Assembly (NCBI GenBank): GCA_944323485.1
Contig: CALUSR010000006.1
Location: 62,001-126,000 of the forward strand
Direction of reading: 5' to 3'
DNA: 64,000 nt
Source of the DNA: Candidatus Gastranaerophilales bacterium
GTDB taxonomy: Bacteria; Cyanobacteriota; Vampirovibrionia; Gastranaerophilales; CAJFVJ01
Shown piece by piece: positions 18,219 to 26,781 of this stretch; positions within the stretch are counted from its first letter, which is position 1, and each line of letters begins with the position of its first letter. Made by a program: the position numbers and the translations under genes. The notes under the pieces are model-generated. The model was not told the origin of the DNA. It did not search any database and saw only the letters and a list, made by a program, of their open reading frames with translations.

Positions 18219-18256
18219 TAAAAAAATCTTGTATTACTGGTTTAATAATACAAGAT
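18219..18256 (-). terminator. intrinsic terminator after the 18287-18862 gene
   Basis: Perfect 11-bp stem ATCTTGTATTA/TAATACAAGAT (18226-18256, loop of 9) followed on the minus strand by seven T. Confidence 0.85.
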
Positions 18257-18286
18257 TTCATAATAATTATTCAAGAAGTTTTTTAA

Positions 18287-18862
18287 TTATTTGCTGTGAA
18301 GTCCGAGGATATAACCGAAAGCGTTTCTTGTATCTTTATCGACATATCCTTCTACAGCTTCGAATAATTTTTTTGTATCACCTTTTGACAGATAAGGGTT
18401 TGATGCTGAATCGTTAGCATATAAATCAACAAGCGCACCTTTGACTTTATCTCTTCCTTCTTGAGGCAATTTTGCAGGAGATGGAGAGATTTTTTCTTTG
18501 ATACCCATCAGAATTGCGCCAATTTTATTTTTCGGTCTTGGCGACGGCTCTATGGTTTGTCTAATTTTAGAGAGATTTCCGACAACCTGTTTGTGAGTAA
18601 AATCTGCTCTCAAAGACGGAGGGATAACATCATTCAGACCGCATTCACTAACAACCTGAACGAATCTGTCAGCATCCTGTTCATCAGTAAGAACTCTTGC
18701 AAGATCTTTACCTTTTTTGAAAAACGCATCATACTGACCTTTTGTCGAAACAGGAGTAACACCCATTTCATGCAAGATTTTCTTTCCGACTTTATCAACA
18801 CGGGCCATCCCGAAGTTTACGTTATTACATTGATTTTGAGTTGAGGATACTGCATTTAACAT
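18287..18862 (-). CDS. unknown soluble protein
   Basis: The 191-residue product starts MLNAVSSTQNQCNNVNFGMA and is otherwise basic and helical, with no signal peptide, membrane span or known motif. A short NVNFG-type sequence close to the N-terminus is echoed by QQSFG near the start of the acetyltransferase-like protein at 46249-46944. It is a single-gene unit with a strong terminator, divergent from the LysM gene. Confidence 0.75.
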   Translation of the reverse strand: MLNAVSSTQNQCNNVNFGMARVDKVGKKILHEMGVTPVSTKGQYDAFFKKGKDLARVLTDEQDADRFVQVVSECGLNDVIPPSLRADFTHKQVVGNLSKIRQTIEPSPRPKNKIGAILMGIKEKISPSPAKLPQEGRDKVKGALVDLYANDSASNPYLSKGDTKKLFEAVEGYVDKDTRNAFGYILGLHSK

Positions 18863-19138
18863 ATTTATTTCCCTTTCGTCTTTTTTCTACCTATCCTACA
18901 ATAAATGTCGAATTTGAAATTAAAAATTAATACATACCGTAAAAAACAAAATAGTTATTTTTCACAAATCCGAGTTATTTTTATTAAATAAAAACAAAGA
19001 AAAAATTTCCTAAAAAGTTCAATTTTAAGTTACAAATCTTCACAATATAGCTTATTTTTTTTGATTTTCTATTATCATATTATTAGAGTCTATTTAAAAA
19101 ATTAAATAACTTGGGATGAAATTATTGAGGAATTAAGA

Positions 19139-19675
19139 ATGAAAAGCAGTACTCTCCACAGATCCAATTTATCCAAAGAAAGAATTGCCGTATTAGAAGA
19201 ACTCATCTCAGACAAAAAACGTCCGCTGACATCATCACCGGGTGTTTATATGAGAAACAACAAGGACAAAGACCTTGACCTGTTGTGGCAAGATCTCAAA
19301 TCAAATACAGCAAAAGGAGCAACTCGTTCTACTGCTTCTCTGCTCGCTATGGGCTTTGTTATCGGCTCAATTTGCACATTCTTAATGACATCTATATTTT
19401 ATTCTACGTCAACAAATGATATAGATTATACAGCTTGGAAAAAATCTTCAAATGCTCCGGTAGCATTGAATGTTGCCCCTGCAGACGAAGTCAATCCCGC
19501 AACACAAACAACTTCATTAAAAGAATACACTGTCCAAAGCGGAGATACTCTTGATAGTATTTCTTTGAAATTCTACGGAACAATAAGCGGAGCTTCAAAA
19601 ATTCAGCAAAAAAATAATCTGAAAAATCCGCACAGAATTTCTATCGGACAAAAATTGTTGATACCTGTGGAATAA
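19139..19675 (+). CDS. membrane-anchored LysM-domain protein
   Basis: The 178-residue protein has a cytosolic N-terminal region of about 60 residues, one membrane helix (about 64-87, LLAMGFVIGSICTFLMTSIF), a short linker, and a C-terminal LysM domain (about 128-177: YTVQSGDTLDSISLKFYG ... NPHRISIGQKLLIP). LysM binds peptidoglycan, so it probably ties the inner membrane to the cell wall. The start has GAGGA upstream. It is convergent with the fliT-like gene, three bases apart. Confidence 0.88.
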   Translation: MKSSTLHRSNLSKERIAVLEELISDKKRPLTSSPGVYMRNNKDKDLDLLWQDLKSNTAKGATRSTASLLAMGFVIGSICTFLMTSIFYSTSTNDIDYTAWKKSSNAPVALNVAPADEVNPATQTTSLKEYTVQSGDTLDSISLKFYGTISGASKIQQKNNLKNPHRISIGQKLLIPVE

Positions 19676-19678
19676 TTT

Positions 19679-20011
19679 TTACATATCTTTTTCGTTAAAA
19701 AAAACAGGTTGAATATTTTTCATAATTTTATATGCAGAAACTGCTTTTGCATTTGAAGAAACAGTCTTTAACTCTTTTCCTGTGTTAAGCTGAGCTTGCT
19801 TTAGCAAAGTTTCTGCTTCTTGTTTCTTTATCTTTATTTTGGAAAGAAGTTCTTTTTCTTCTTCTGATTCGTCTGTCTTCTGCAAATTAATATATTCTTT
19901 TACAAGCTTCGCTCTTTTTTCAACGAGTTTTATAACATCATCAAAATCAGATCTCTTTATTGACACCAAAAGCTCGTCCGTTAACTCATAAATTTCCCTG
20001 AGTTTATCCAT
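19679..20011 (-). CDS. FliT-like flagellar chaperone (tentative)
   Basis: The 110-residue, all-helical, charged protein lies 20 bases downstream of fliS, the usual position of fliT. It starts MDKLREIYELTDELLVSIKR and continues with heptad-like helices. FliT proteins are poorly conserved in sequence, so the assignment rests mainly on size, helical nature and position after flaG-fliS. In other species FliT binds the filament cap protein FliD before export. Confidence 0.6.
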   Translation of the reverse strand: MDKLREIYELTDELLVSIKRSDFDDVIKLVEKRAKLVKEYINLQKTDESEEEKELLSKIKIKKQEAETLLKQAQLNTGKELKTVSSNAKAVSAYKIMKNIQPVFFNEKDM

Positions 20012-20031
20012 GGTTGTTTATCTCCCATAAA

Positions 20032-20466
20032 TTAAACCGTCTGAGATGAAGAGGAATCCTCATCAAAACCCTCTTTTTCTTTCCGTTCTTTTGCGGCTAT
20101 TACAATCGCCTCTTCCCACGCTGATTTAAGCGTTTTAAGTATATCGACGGCATCGTCTATCATCGTCGGATCATGTTTTATATTTGCCTGAATAAGTTTG
20201 TATTTTATGAAATCATACAAACTGTACAAATTTCTGGCGACCTCTGGGTTAGGGTCAAACGATAAAGAAGACATAAACTCCGTAACTATCGCCTGTGCCC
20301 TCAAAAGAAGAGTATGCGCCTCCGATATATTTTTGTTCTCCAGATGAATTTTAGCCTGCAGCGAATATTGTATTGCTCCGTCATATAACATAATAAGAAG
20401 CTTTTCAGGAGATGCTGTTGTTATCTGCGTTTTTTGATACTGTTTTAAATAAGGATTCGGATTCAT
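20032..20466 (-). CDS. fliS: flagellar export chaperone FliS
   Basis: The protein, 144 residues from the chosen start, is FliS, which caps flagellin in the cytoplasm until export. YLKQYQKTQITTASPEKLLI followed by MLYDGAIQYSLQAK is the family signature, and the helical core continues to FDPNPEVARNLYSLYDFIKY. A longer frame starts 12 codons upstream, but the family normally begins close to NPYLKQY, so ATG 20466 is preferred. Neither start has a clear ribosome site. It lies between the flaG-like and fliT-like genes. Confidence 0.92.
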   Translation of the reverse strand: MNPNPYLKQYQKTQITTASPEKLLIMLYDGAIQYSLQAKIHLENKNISEAHTLLLRAQAIVTEFMSSLSFDPNPEVARNLYSLYDFIKYKLIQANIKHDPTMIDDAVDILKTLKSAWEEAIVIAAKERKEKEGFDEDSSSSQTV

Positions 20467-20551
20467 CTGTATAACATGCCAATAAAAATTGATACTCTTC
20501 ATTATAATTATTTATTAACAAAGAGAAAATTTTATCCTATAAAAATATTAT

Positions 20552-20971
20552 TTAACCTGATTTATCAACAAGAAGCCCGGAAGGATTCTTTATATGGGCA
20601 AAAAATTTCTTCAACTGTTCTACAGAAATTTTTTCTACAACCTCTCCCGTGTTCAAATCTATAATCTCGACAAACTCATCTTGCAGCCGGCATGCAATAC
20701 GGTTCTTGCTCTCAACAAATTCTGAAGGATTATCTTCTTGAGAAACATCATTATCCTCTTCAGACCCGTTTTTCTCAAATTCATAATCCCCGGCATTTTC
20801 ATGTTTTTTTTGAGAATCAGGATTAAGTTTTATTTTTTCAGAATTTTCTATCTGCTTAAATATTTTGCTTGCCTGCTCATCAGCATCCTGTTTGACATAA
20901 TTCAATAACTCAGCAGGAGTGACCTCTCTGAGCAGTCCCAAATTCAAGTTCGTAAGTCCGTCAATGCCCAT
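20552..20971 (-). CDS. flaG: FlaG-family flagellar protein
   Basis: The 139-residue protein has a disordered acidic middle and a C-terminal domain: NRIACRLQDEFVEIIDLNTG, EVVEKISVEQLKKFF and GLLVDKSG. The pattern of a hydrophobic beta pair, I(D)xxTGEVV and a GLLVD end is typical of FlaG, which influences filament length. A frame extending 37 codons upstream exists, but ATG 20971 has AGGA at good distance and starts MGIDGLTNLNLGLL. It is the first gene of flaG-fliS-fliT-like. Confidence 0.8.
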   Translation of the reverse strand: MGIDGLTNLNLGLLREVTPAELLNYVKQDADEQASKIFKQIENSEKIKLNPDSQKKHENAGDYEFEKNGSEEDNDVSQEDNPSEFVESKNRIACRLQDEFVEIIDLNTGEVVEKISVEQLKKFFAHIKNPSGLLVDKSG

Positions 20972-21150
20972 ATTAATACATCCTGTATTGGTGTTCTTTC
21001 CATAGACTCTATCTAATATATTCCACGTTAGAAAAATTTTTAAACATTTTTTTAAAACATTAACTTTTATAACATTTTCCATAAAAAATGAAAGTCTAGT
21101 CCGAAAAAATTGTTATTATAAATATAATGTTAGGCTAAGAGTGAAAAAAC

Positions 21151-21333
21151 GTGTCCAAAGAATTTGAATTTTTTTATGGCTGCAACTGCTACAGCAATAT
21201 ATTAAAAACAGGAAATAAATTTCTGATAAAAGACATATCAGGCGAGTTGCACCAACTCAATATTCAACAGTTTATTCTCATGTCACAGCTGAATAAATTT
21301 AAACTGGCTAAAATATCATCCATGTCAAAATAA
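21151..21333 (+). CDS. 60-residue unknown protein
   Basis: The frame starts at GTG 21151 and encodes MSKEFEFFYGCNCYSNILKT and FLIKDISGELHQLN, with one CxC pair. A TATAAT box lies at 21123-21128; the ribosome site (AAGAG) is weak. It precedes mtnP by 71 bases. I do not recognise it. Protein-like composition favours a real gene, but confidence is modest. Confidence 0.45.
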   Translation: MSKEFEFFYGCNCYSNILKTGNKFLIKDISGELHQLNIQQFILMSQLNKFKLAKISSMSK

Positions 21334-21404
21334 TCAGCTGCTTTAAAAATCCTATCTTTTATGATAAAAAGAATAATCATAATAAGACATAGGAGAGAAA
21401 ATTA

Positions 21405-22199
21405 ATGCAGCAACAAGTTCTGGCTGATATCGGCGTATTTGGCGGTTCAGGTTTTTATGAATTTTTAGATAATACAAAACAAATATCAGTCGAAACTCCT
21501 TATGGAGACCCGAGTGATAAAATTACTATTGGAACAATCGGCAATAAAAAAGTAGCCTTCCTTCCACGTCATGGAGCGGATCACAGAATAGCCCCTCATA
21601 AAATAAACTACAGGGCAAATGTCTGGGCAATGAAATCTCTCGGCATAAAAAGAGTTATCTCTCCATGCGCTGCAGGCAGTCTTCAAAAGCATGTCGAACC
21701 GGGAAGTTTTGTCATCTGCGACCAGTTTGTAAACAAAACCTGGGGAAGATGCGACACCTTCTTCGAAGGACCGCAGATTAAGCATATAAGCGCAGCTGAC
21801 CCATACTGTCCTGAGCTCAGAAAACTCGCCATAGAAGCAGCAAAACAAAATGATATCAAAGTACATGAAACAGGAACCATTCTGGTTATCCAAGGACCAA
21901 GATTCAGCACCAAAGCAGAATCAAAATTCTATACGGAAAACGGCTGGGACGTCATCAACATGACTCAATACCCTGAAGTTTATCTTGTCAAAGAAATGGA
22001 TATGTGTCCGCTCAACATCTCTCTCATTACGGACTATGACGCAGGTCTTGTCAGCGATACAGAACCCGTAAGCCATGAAGCTGTCTTGAAAGTGTTCAAA
22101 GAAAACAATGAAAAACTCAAAAAATTGCTTTTCACTCTGATAGAAAATATCCCTGATGAACGCAATAACTGCAACTGTGCTAACTCATCAAATGTTTAA
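21405..22199 (+). CDS. mtnP: S-methyl-5'-thioadenosine phosphorylase family enzyme
   Basis: The 264-residue enzyme cleaves methylthioadenosine to adenine and methylthioribose-1-phosphate, in methionine salvage. The phosphate-binding GGSGFYEF near residues 13-20, FLPRHGADHRIAPHKINYRA, the substrate Met in NMTQYPE, and ITDYDAG (base-binding aspartates) match the family. GTILVIQGPRFSTKAE is also conserved. Purine nucleoside phosphorylases of the same family are close, so inosine-type activity cannot be excluded. yggT follows directly. Confidence 0.9.
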   Translation: MQQQVLADIGVFGGSGFYEFLDNTKQISVETPYGDPSDKITIGTIGNKKVAFLPRHGADHRIAPHKINYRANVWAMKSLGIKRVISPCAAGSLQKHVEPGSFVICDQFVNKTWGRCDTFFEGPQIKHISAADPYCPELRKLAIEAAKQNDIKVHETGTILVIQGPRFSTKAESKFYTENGWDVINMTQYPEVYLVKEMDMCPLNISLITDYDAGLVSDTEPVSHEAVLKVFKENNEKLKKLLFTLIENIPDERNNCNCANSSNV

Positions 22200-22211
22200 G
22201 GAGATATGACA

Positions 22212-22463
22212 ATGGAACTCAAAGAAGCACTCACACATCTCTTTACTCTGCTATATTTGATTCTCCTTCTGAGAATCGCTCTGAGTTGGTTCCCTAGAGT
22301 TGACTGGTATAAACAACCGTTCAAATTTATAAATGATGTAGCAGAGCCTATTCTCGCTCCATTCAGAAGAATAATCCCCCCGATAGCAGGAATAGACTTT
22401 TCTCCGATAGCGGCATTCTTCGTTCTGCAGATAATTTATTCACTTATTTTAAACATTCTTTAA
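22212..22463 (+). CDS. yggT: YggT family membrane protein
   Basis: The 83-residue protein has two hydrophobic helices (about residues 5-24 and 62-82) around the family motif LRIALSWFPRVDW and AEPILAPFRRIIPPIAGIDFSPI. YggT/YlmG proteins are inner-membrane proteins linked to division or nucleoid placement in cyanobacteria and plastids. The AAGGAG site at 22198-22203, which overlaps the mtnP stop, is eight bases from ATG 22212 but only two from ATG 22206, so the second is chosen. Confidence 0.9.
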   Translation: MELKEALTHLFTLLYLILLLRIALSWFPRVDWYKQPFKFINDVAEPILAPFRRIIPPIAGIDFSPIAAFFVLQIIYSLILNIL

Positions 22464-22478
22464 ATTTTTTAATTTTAA

Positions 22479-22508
22479 TTGTTAAATAATTTTTGTTCCG
22501 TATATAAT
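22479..22508 (+). promoter_or_regulatory. sigma-70 promoter for rplY
   Basis: TTGTTA (22479-22484), 18 bases, TATAAT (22503-22508). Transcription from about 22515 gives a short leader to the AAAGGAG site before ATG 22542. Confidence 0.6.
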
Positions 22509-22541
22509 AACTATTACTGTTAATAAAAAAAGGAGAAAACA

Positions 22542-22823
22542 ATGAGTAATACAATAACTCTCGATATAGAAGAAAGAACACAAGGGCAAAACCCGAGACA
22601 AATCAGAGCAAACGGTAATCTTCCAATCACAATCTACGGAAAAGGAATGGACTCAGTGTCTGCTCAAATCAACACCCATGAATTCAAACATATCTATAGA
22701 GACAACAAAGACGCCGTATATGAATTGAAACTCGGCAAAAAAACTTATAAAACAGTTGTCCAAAACCTCCAAATCAACTACGGTACAACTGAAGAATTAA
22801 ACGTAGAATTTAAAGTTATATAA
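22542..22823 (+). CDS. rplY: 50S ribosomal protein L25, short form
   Basis: The 93-residue protein is bL25, which binds 5S rRNA. It has the family pattern RQIRANGNLPITIYGKG and the ending YGTTEELNVEFKVI. Only the N-terminal 5S-binding domain is present, without the C-terminal CTC/TL5 extension, as in Escherichia coli. It has its own promoter and terminator. Confidence 0.88.
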   Translation: MSNTITLDIEERTQGQNPRQIRANGNLPITIYGKGMDSVSAQINTHEFKHIYRDNKDAVYELKLGKKTYKTVVQNLQINYGTTEELNVEFKVI

Positions 22824-22838
22824 TCAATTCACAAAAAA

Positions 22839-22874
22839 CAAAACTTCCTGTATTATCGGAAGTTTTGTTTTTTT
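22839..22874 (+). terminator. intrinsic terminator of rplY
   Basis: A 10-bp stem CAAAACTTCC/GGAAGTTTTG (loop of 9) followed by seven T on the plus strand. Confidence 0.9.
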
Positions 22875-22908
22875 ATGAGGAAATAACTCCCCTCAATGAA
22901 AAAATTTG

Positions 22909-22934
22909 CAAAAAAAAGACCGACTCGCGTCGGT
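22909..22934 (-). terminator. orphan intrinsic terminator on minus strand
   Basis: Minus strand: ACCGAC, loop GCGA, GTCGGT, then C and eight T. It is a strong GNRA-type terminator, but no minus-strand gene ends here. Confidence 0.8.
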
Positions 22935-23043
22935 TAAGTCTACCACATATTAGAGAGAGGAATTAGAGAGAGAAAATTTTTAAGTAAGATTTTTTTCTTA
23001 CATGAGATTAATTCCACTTTTTTTTTGTTTCTAAACAATTTTA
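22911..23043 (-). ncRNA. candidate small RNA, about 130 nt
   Basis: The space between rplY and the rqcH-like gene ends in a strong minus-strand terminator. A possible promoter (TTGAAG 23074-23079, 18 bases, TATAAA 23050-23055) lies 130 bases upstream. The predicted RNA has a GTAAGA/TCTTAC hairpin and a tandem CTCTCTCTAAT stretch before the terminator. No open frame is credible. Ends are estimates. Confidence 0.4.
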
Positions 23044-23049
23044 TTCAAA

Positions 23050-23079
23050 TTTATAAAGAAATATTAAGATAAACTTCAA
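23050..23079 (-). promoter_or_regulatory. candidate promoter of the minus-strand small RNA
   Basis: TTGAAG (23074-23079), 18 bases, TATAAA (23050-23055) on the minus strand, just before the divergent rqcH-like start. Confidence 0.35.
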
Positions 23080-23081
23080 AA

Positions 23082-24806
23082 ATGATTAACTTTGACTCAT
23101 TATGTTTGAAATATTTTGGTTCTGAATTCGCACAGATACTTACTTCCGGGCGCATACAAAAAATTCAGCAGCCATCAAGAAAAGAAATAATTCTTAATAT
23201 CCGTTCTCTTGGACAAAATTATCCTCTGTATATAAACATCAATCCTCAATACCCTCACCTGTGTGTTATGACAAAGCATGGTGAAAAACAAAGAGAAGTT
23301 GAAAATCCTCAAAAACCGCCAATGTTTTGCATGCTGCTTCGTAAATATATCGAAGGCTCAAAAATTAAAAAAATTAATATCCCTAACCATGAAAGAATCT
23401 TTGAAATTTTTGTAGACAGCTACAGTGAACTCGGTGACACAGAAGAACTTGTTCTGTCAGTAGAGTTGATGGGTAAATACAGCAATATAATTCTCTATAA
23501 AAACTCGGATAAAACTATCATCGGATGTGCTCATAATATCGGCTCAGAAAAAAGCAGAGTCAGAGAACTATCAGGAGGGTTGCCTTATATCTACCCTGAG
23601 CAGCCTCAAAAAAAAGATATCCTCTCAACTTCAAAAGAAGAATTTTTTCATGATATGAAACTTCTCCACCAGCCAATATTCTGGGAGCTTAACCAGCTGT
23701 ATTATGATATAAGTGTCCCCATGGCAAAAGAACTATGTGACTGCTGCAACATATACAGCGACTTCGAAAAAATTTCCGCTATCGAAACTCAAAAAATTTT
23801 CGACCTCTATGACAAAACCTGCTCTGCGCTGTCTTCAATGACTCTCAATCCTTCAATCAGCAGCGATAAAAGTACTTACTCCATATTCTCTCTCAAAAAA
23901 GAAGAGAATCAAACATACTACAGTTCGATAAATGAAATGCTTAATGACTACTTCGGGCACTTCGTCTTCGAAGATAAAATGAATAAAATCAAAAATAAAA
24001 TCTTAAATATCACCAACAAAAATATAAAATACCTCAAAAAAGAAATTGAAAAACTGACCCCCACTCAAAATGACAGCGAAAAAGCCATAAAATACAAGCA
24101 AATCGGAGATATTTTGGCAGCAAACCTCTATATGCTCACCGAAAAACAAAACTCTGTAACCCTAAAAAACTTCTATGACAACAACAACGATATAACAATA
24201 CCCCTGAACCCTTCAATCAGCATAAACGATAACATACAAAAATACTACAAACTTCACTCAAAAGCCAAAACCGCAATGGTTATGAATAAACAAAGAATAG
24301 AAAAACTCAAAGAAGATCTCTATTATTTTCTTGAAATTCAAACCTCAACAAACTATGCAGATAAAATATCCACCCTGCTCGAAATCAAAGAAGAACTGGT
24401 TTCACAAAAAATACTTGAAGACGCACAACACGTAGAAAAAAAACAAAAAACAAAAAATACTATTGAACTGGACAGAGAAGAAATTAACGGCTATACGATA
24501 TTCATCGGCAAAAATAATAAACAAAACGACTACATCGTTTCAAAAATATCAAGACCGAATGATATATGGATGCATGCCCAAAATATGCCGGGGTCACACA
24601 TCCTGATAAAACTCCCCCCGGGTGAAGAAACACCTCCTGATAATATCCTTCTGAGAGGAGCTCAACTCGCAGCATACTACTCTCAGGGGAGAAATTCAAA
24701 AAAAGTCGAAATTCTATATACAAAAAGAAAATATCTCAAAAAACCACCGGGAGCAAAACCCGGATACGTAACATATACCGAAGAAAAAACAATCGTCGTA
24801 GACTGA
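23082..24806 (+). CDS. rqcH: RqcH/Rqc2-type NFACT protein (ribosome quality control)
   Basis: The 574-residue protein has an NFACT-N domain (MINFDSLCLKYFGSEFAQIL ... PPMFCMLLRKYIEG), a long coiled-coil middle (about residues 290-440), and a C-terminal NFACT-R domain (NGYTIFIGKNNKQNDYIVSK ... PNDIWMHAQNMPGSHILIK). RqcH homologues bind stalled 50S subunits and direct alanine tailing. The usual Asp-Arg pair after LLRKxIEG (D97-R98 in Bacillus) reads HERIFEI here, so Asp is replaced by Glu. No clear ribosome site precedes the ATG. Confidence 0.9.
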   Translation: MINFDSLCLKYFGSEFAQILTSGRIQKIQQPSRKEIILNIRSLGQNYPLYININPQYPHLCVMTKHGEKQREVENPQKPPMFCMLLRKYIEGSKIKKINIPNHERIFEIFVDSYSELGDTEELVLSVELMGKYSNIILYKNSDKTIIGCAHNIGSEKSRVRELSGGLPYIYPEQPQKKDILSTSKEEFFHDMKLLHQPIFWELNQLYYDISVPMAKELCDCCNIYSDFEKISAIETQKIFDLYDKTCSALSSMTLNPSISSDKSTYSIFSLKKEENQTYYSSINEMLNDYFGHFVFEDKMNKIKNKILNITNKNIKYLKKEIEKLTPTQNDSEKAIKYKQIGDILAANLYMLTEKQNSVTLKNFYDNNNDITIPLNPSISINDNIQKYYKLHSKAKTAMVMNKQRIEKLKEDLYYFLEIQTSTNYADKISTLLEIKEELVSQKILEDAQHVEKKQKTKNTIELDREEINGYTIFIGKNNKQNDYIVSKISRPNDIWMHAQNMPGSHILIKLPPGEETPPDNILLRGAQLAAYYSQGRNSKKVEILYTKRKYLKKPPGAKPGYVTYTEEKTIVVD

Positions 24807-24842
24807 AATAACTACCCCACTTAGCTGATTAATGATATATTA

Positions 24843-24863
24843 TATATAAGAAAATCTTATATA
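24843..24863. repeat. perfect palindrome before the cyclase gene
   Basis: TATATAAG (24843-24850) and CTTATATA (24856-24863) form an 8-bp inverted repeat with a 5-base centre, just before the ribosome site of the cyclase gene. It may be an operator or a 5' leader hairpin. Confidence 0.4.
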
Positions 24864-24876
24864 GGGTGTTAATTCG

Positions 24877-26781
24877 GTGAAAAAATATTCAAACAACTTT
24901 CATAAATTCATCATCTTTATAATAATAACCATGCTCTGCATAATTACTTATTTTACAAATCAGTATTTTGTAGAACCGTCAGTGCATGACCTCTTCTTGA
25001 GGATGAATCTCTCAAATACTCCCTCTTCGCAAATTATCAATATAGCAATAGACGAAAATTCACTGTCAAAAGTCGGCAGATGGCCCTGGAACAGAAATCT
25101 CTACGGAAATATATTCGAATATGTCAAAGACGCCAAAGTCATAGTCTTCGACTCGGTCATAACTACATCTGATAACATCCGATCAGACCAAAAATTCTTC
25201 TCAAGACTGAAAAATATGGATAACCTTATCCTCGGCACATTCTTCTGCAACAAAGAACAAAATTCAACAATAAATATGACTCCATTTGCCGTAAATATTA
25301 AAAACGGAGAACAAATGAAACTCATAGAATATCAGTATTACGCCAACCTGCCTGAAGATTTGATTAAAAATGCTCACGCTATAGGTTCCGTATCAACTCT
25401 TCCTGATAACGACGGCGTAATCAGAAAACTAAGTCCAATCTTCCTCCACAACAACACTTTCTATCCGTCAGTTGCCATAAAAGCTGCAATGAAATACAAA
25501 AACATAAACTCTCTTATATACAAGAATAACACCCTTATACTTGACAATATAACAATACCTCTTGATAAAACAAACTCTGAAGTATACCTCCAATGGTACA
25601 AACCATCAAAACAGAACGCAAACTTCATCACTCACAAAACTTACAGCGCCTCTGACATTCTTGACTCTTACAATAAAGTGCAAAAAGGAGAAAAACCTCC
25701 AATTCCTCAAGAAGAGTTCAAAGATAAAATCGTAATAGTAGGTGCCACAGCTTACGCACTCAACGATATCAAAAAAACACCCGTAGGCGTGGACTACCCG
25801 GGGCTCGAAATACAGGCAACTTTCATCGATAACATCATCAACAACGACTTCATGAAAAAAGCAAGCCTCGCTTTAAACCTCATTGTCCTTGTTGTTCTTG
25901 TCATTCTGACTGTTCAAACAGCAAAGCAGCTGCCTATTCTTTACTCTCTGCTTACCCTCATAACAGTAATCCTCGGTTGGTTCTATATAGCAAAAAATAT
26001 CTTCTTCGCTAACGGTTATATTATCGATGTTATAACTCCTTTGAGTTTCGTTCTGCTGGCATACTCCCTCACATTTGTCTACAAATACTTCCTTGCAGGA
26101 AGAAGCAGAAACAATCTCAAAAATGTAATGAGTAAATACATCTCAAAATCTGTTATGAAAGATGTTCTCCAAAATGAAACTGCCGAACTTGGAGGGAAAA
26201 GAGCTTATGTATCCGTTCTGTTCGCTGACATAAGACAATTTACATCAATCTCAGAAGTGTACACGCCTGAAGAAGTTTCTTCTCTGCTAAATGAATACTT
26301 CTCACTAATCGCCCCGATAATAGATAAATACAACGGAACTCTCAACAAGTTTATGGGGGATGCTGTCATGGCTATCTTCGGAGCACCGATAGAAGATGAC
26401 AATCACGCCCAAAATGCGGTCCTCTGCGCCGAAGAAATTCTGCTGGAAGTAAAAAAACTTAACTATAAATGGAAAATATCAAATAAACCTGAAATTCGAA
26501 TAGGAGTTGCAATCAACACAGGCTACGTGTTTATAGGCAATATCGGATCAAAAGACCGGATGGAATTTACAGTAATCGGAGACAGCGTCAACATCGCAAG
26601 CAGAATAGAATCACTCAACAGAGTCTACAACACCTCTTTTTTAATAAGCTCATCAACCTACGAAAAAGTCAAAGATATAGTCAATACAATCAAAATACGT
26701 GATGTGTCAATAAAAGGAAGAATATCAAGCGTAACAATCCATGAAGTAATAGAAATAAAACATGACAATCAAAATAACTAA
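24877..26781 (+). CDS. CHASE2-domain class III adenylyl cyclase
   Basis: The 634-residue protein has an N-terminal membrane helix (about 10-30), an extracytoplasmic CHASE2 sensor (about 32-330), three membrane helices (about 335-410), and a cytosolic class III cyclase domain (about 440-610). Metal-binding aspartates are in FADIRQFT and GDAVMAIFG; the transition-state Asn/Arg are in GDSVNIASR. Lys in NKFMGD and Thr in EFTVIGD at the base-selecting positions fit ATP, so the product is probably cAMP. The start is GTG. It overlaps recG by 20 bases. CHASE2 cyclases are frequent in cyanobacteria. Confidence 0.92.
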   Translation: MKKYSNNFHKFIIFIIITMLCIITYFTNQYFVEPSVHDLFLRMNLSNTPSSQIINIAIDENSLSKVGRWPWNRNLYGNIFEYVKDAKVIVFDSVITTSDNIRSDQKFFSRLKNMDNLILGTFFCNKEQNSTINMTPFAVNIKNGEQMKLIEYQYYANLPEDLIKNAHAIGSVSTLPDNDGVIRKLSPIFLHNNTFYPSVAIKAAMKYKNINSLIYKNNTLILDNITIPLDKTNSEVYLQWYKPSKQNANFITHKTYSASDILDSYNKVQKGEKPPIPQEEFKDKIVIVGATAYALNDIKKTPVGVDYPGLEIQATFIDNIINNDFMKKASLALNLIVLVVLVILTVQTAKQLPILYSLLTLITVILGWFYIAKNIFFANGYIIDVITPLSFVLLAYSLTFVYKYFLAGRSRNNLKNVMSKYISKSVMKDVLQNETAELGGKRAYVSVLFADIRQFTSISEVYTPEEVSSLLNEYFSLIAPIIDKYNGTLNKFMGDAVMAIFGAPIEDDNHAQNAVLCAEEILLEVKKLNYKWKISNKPEIRIGVAINTGYVFIGNIGSKDRMEFTVIGDSVNIASRIESLNRVYNTSFLISSSTYEKVKDIVNTIKIRDVSIKGRISSVTIHEVIEIKHDNQNN

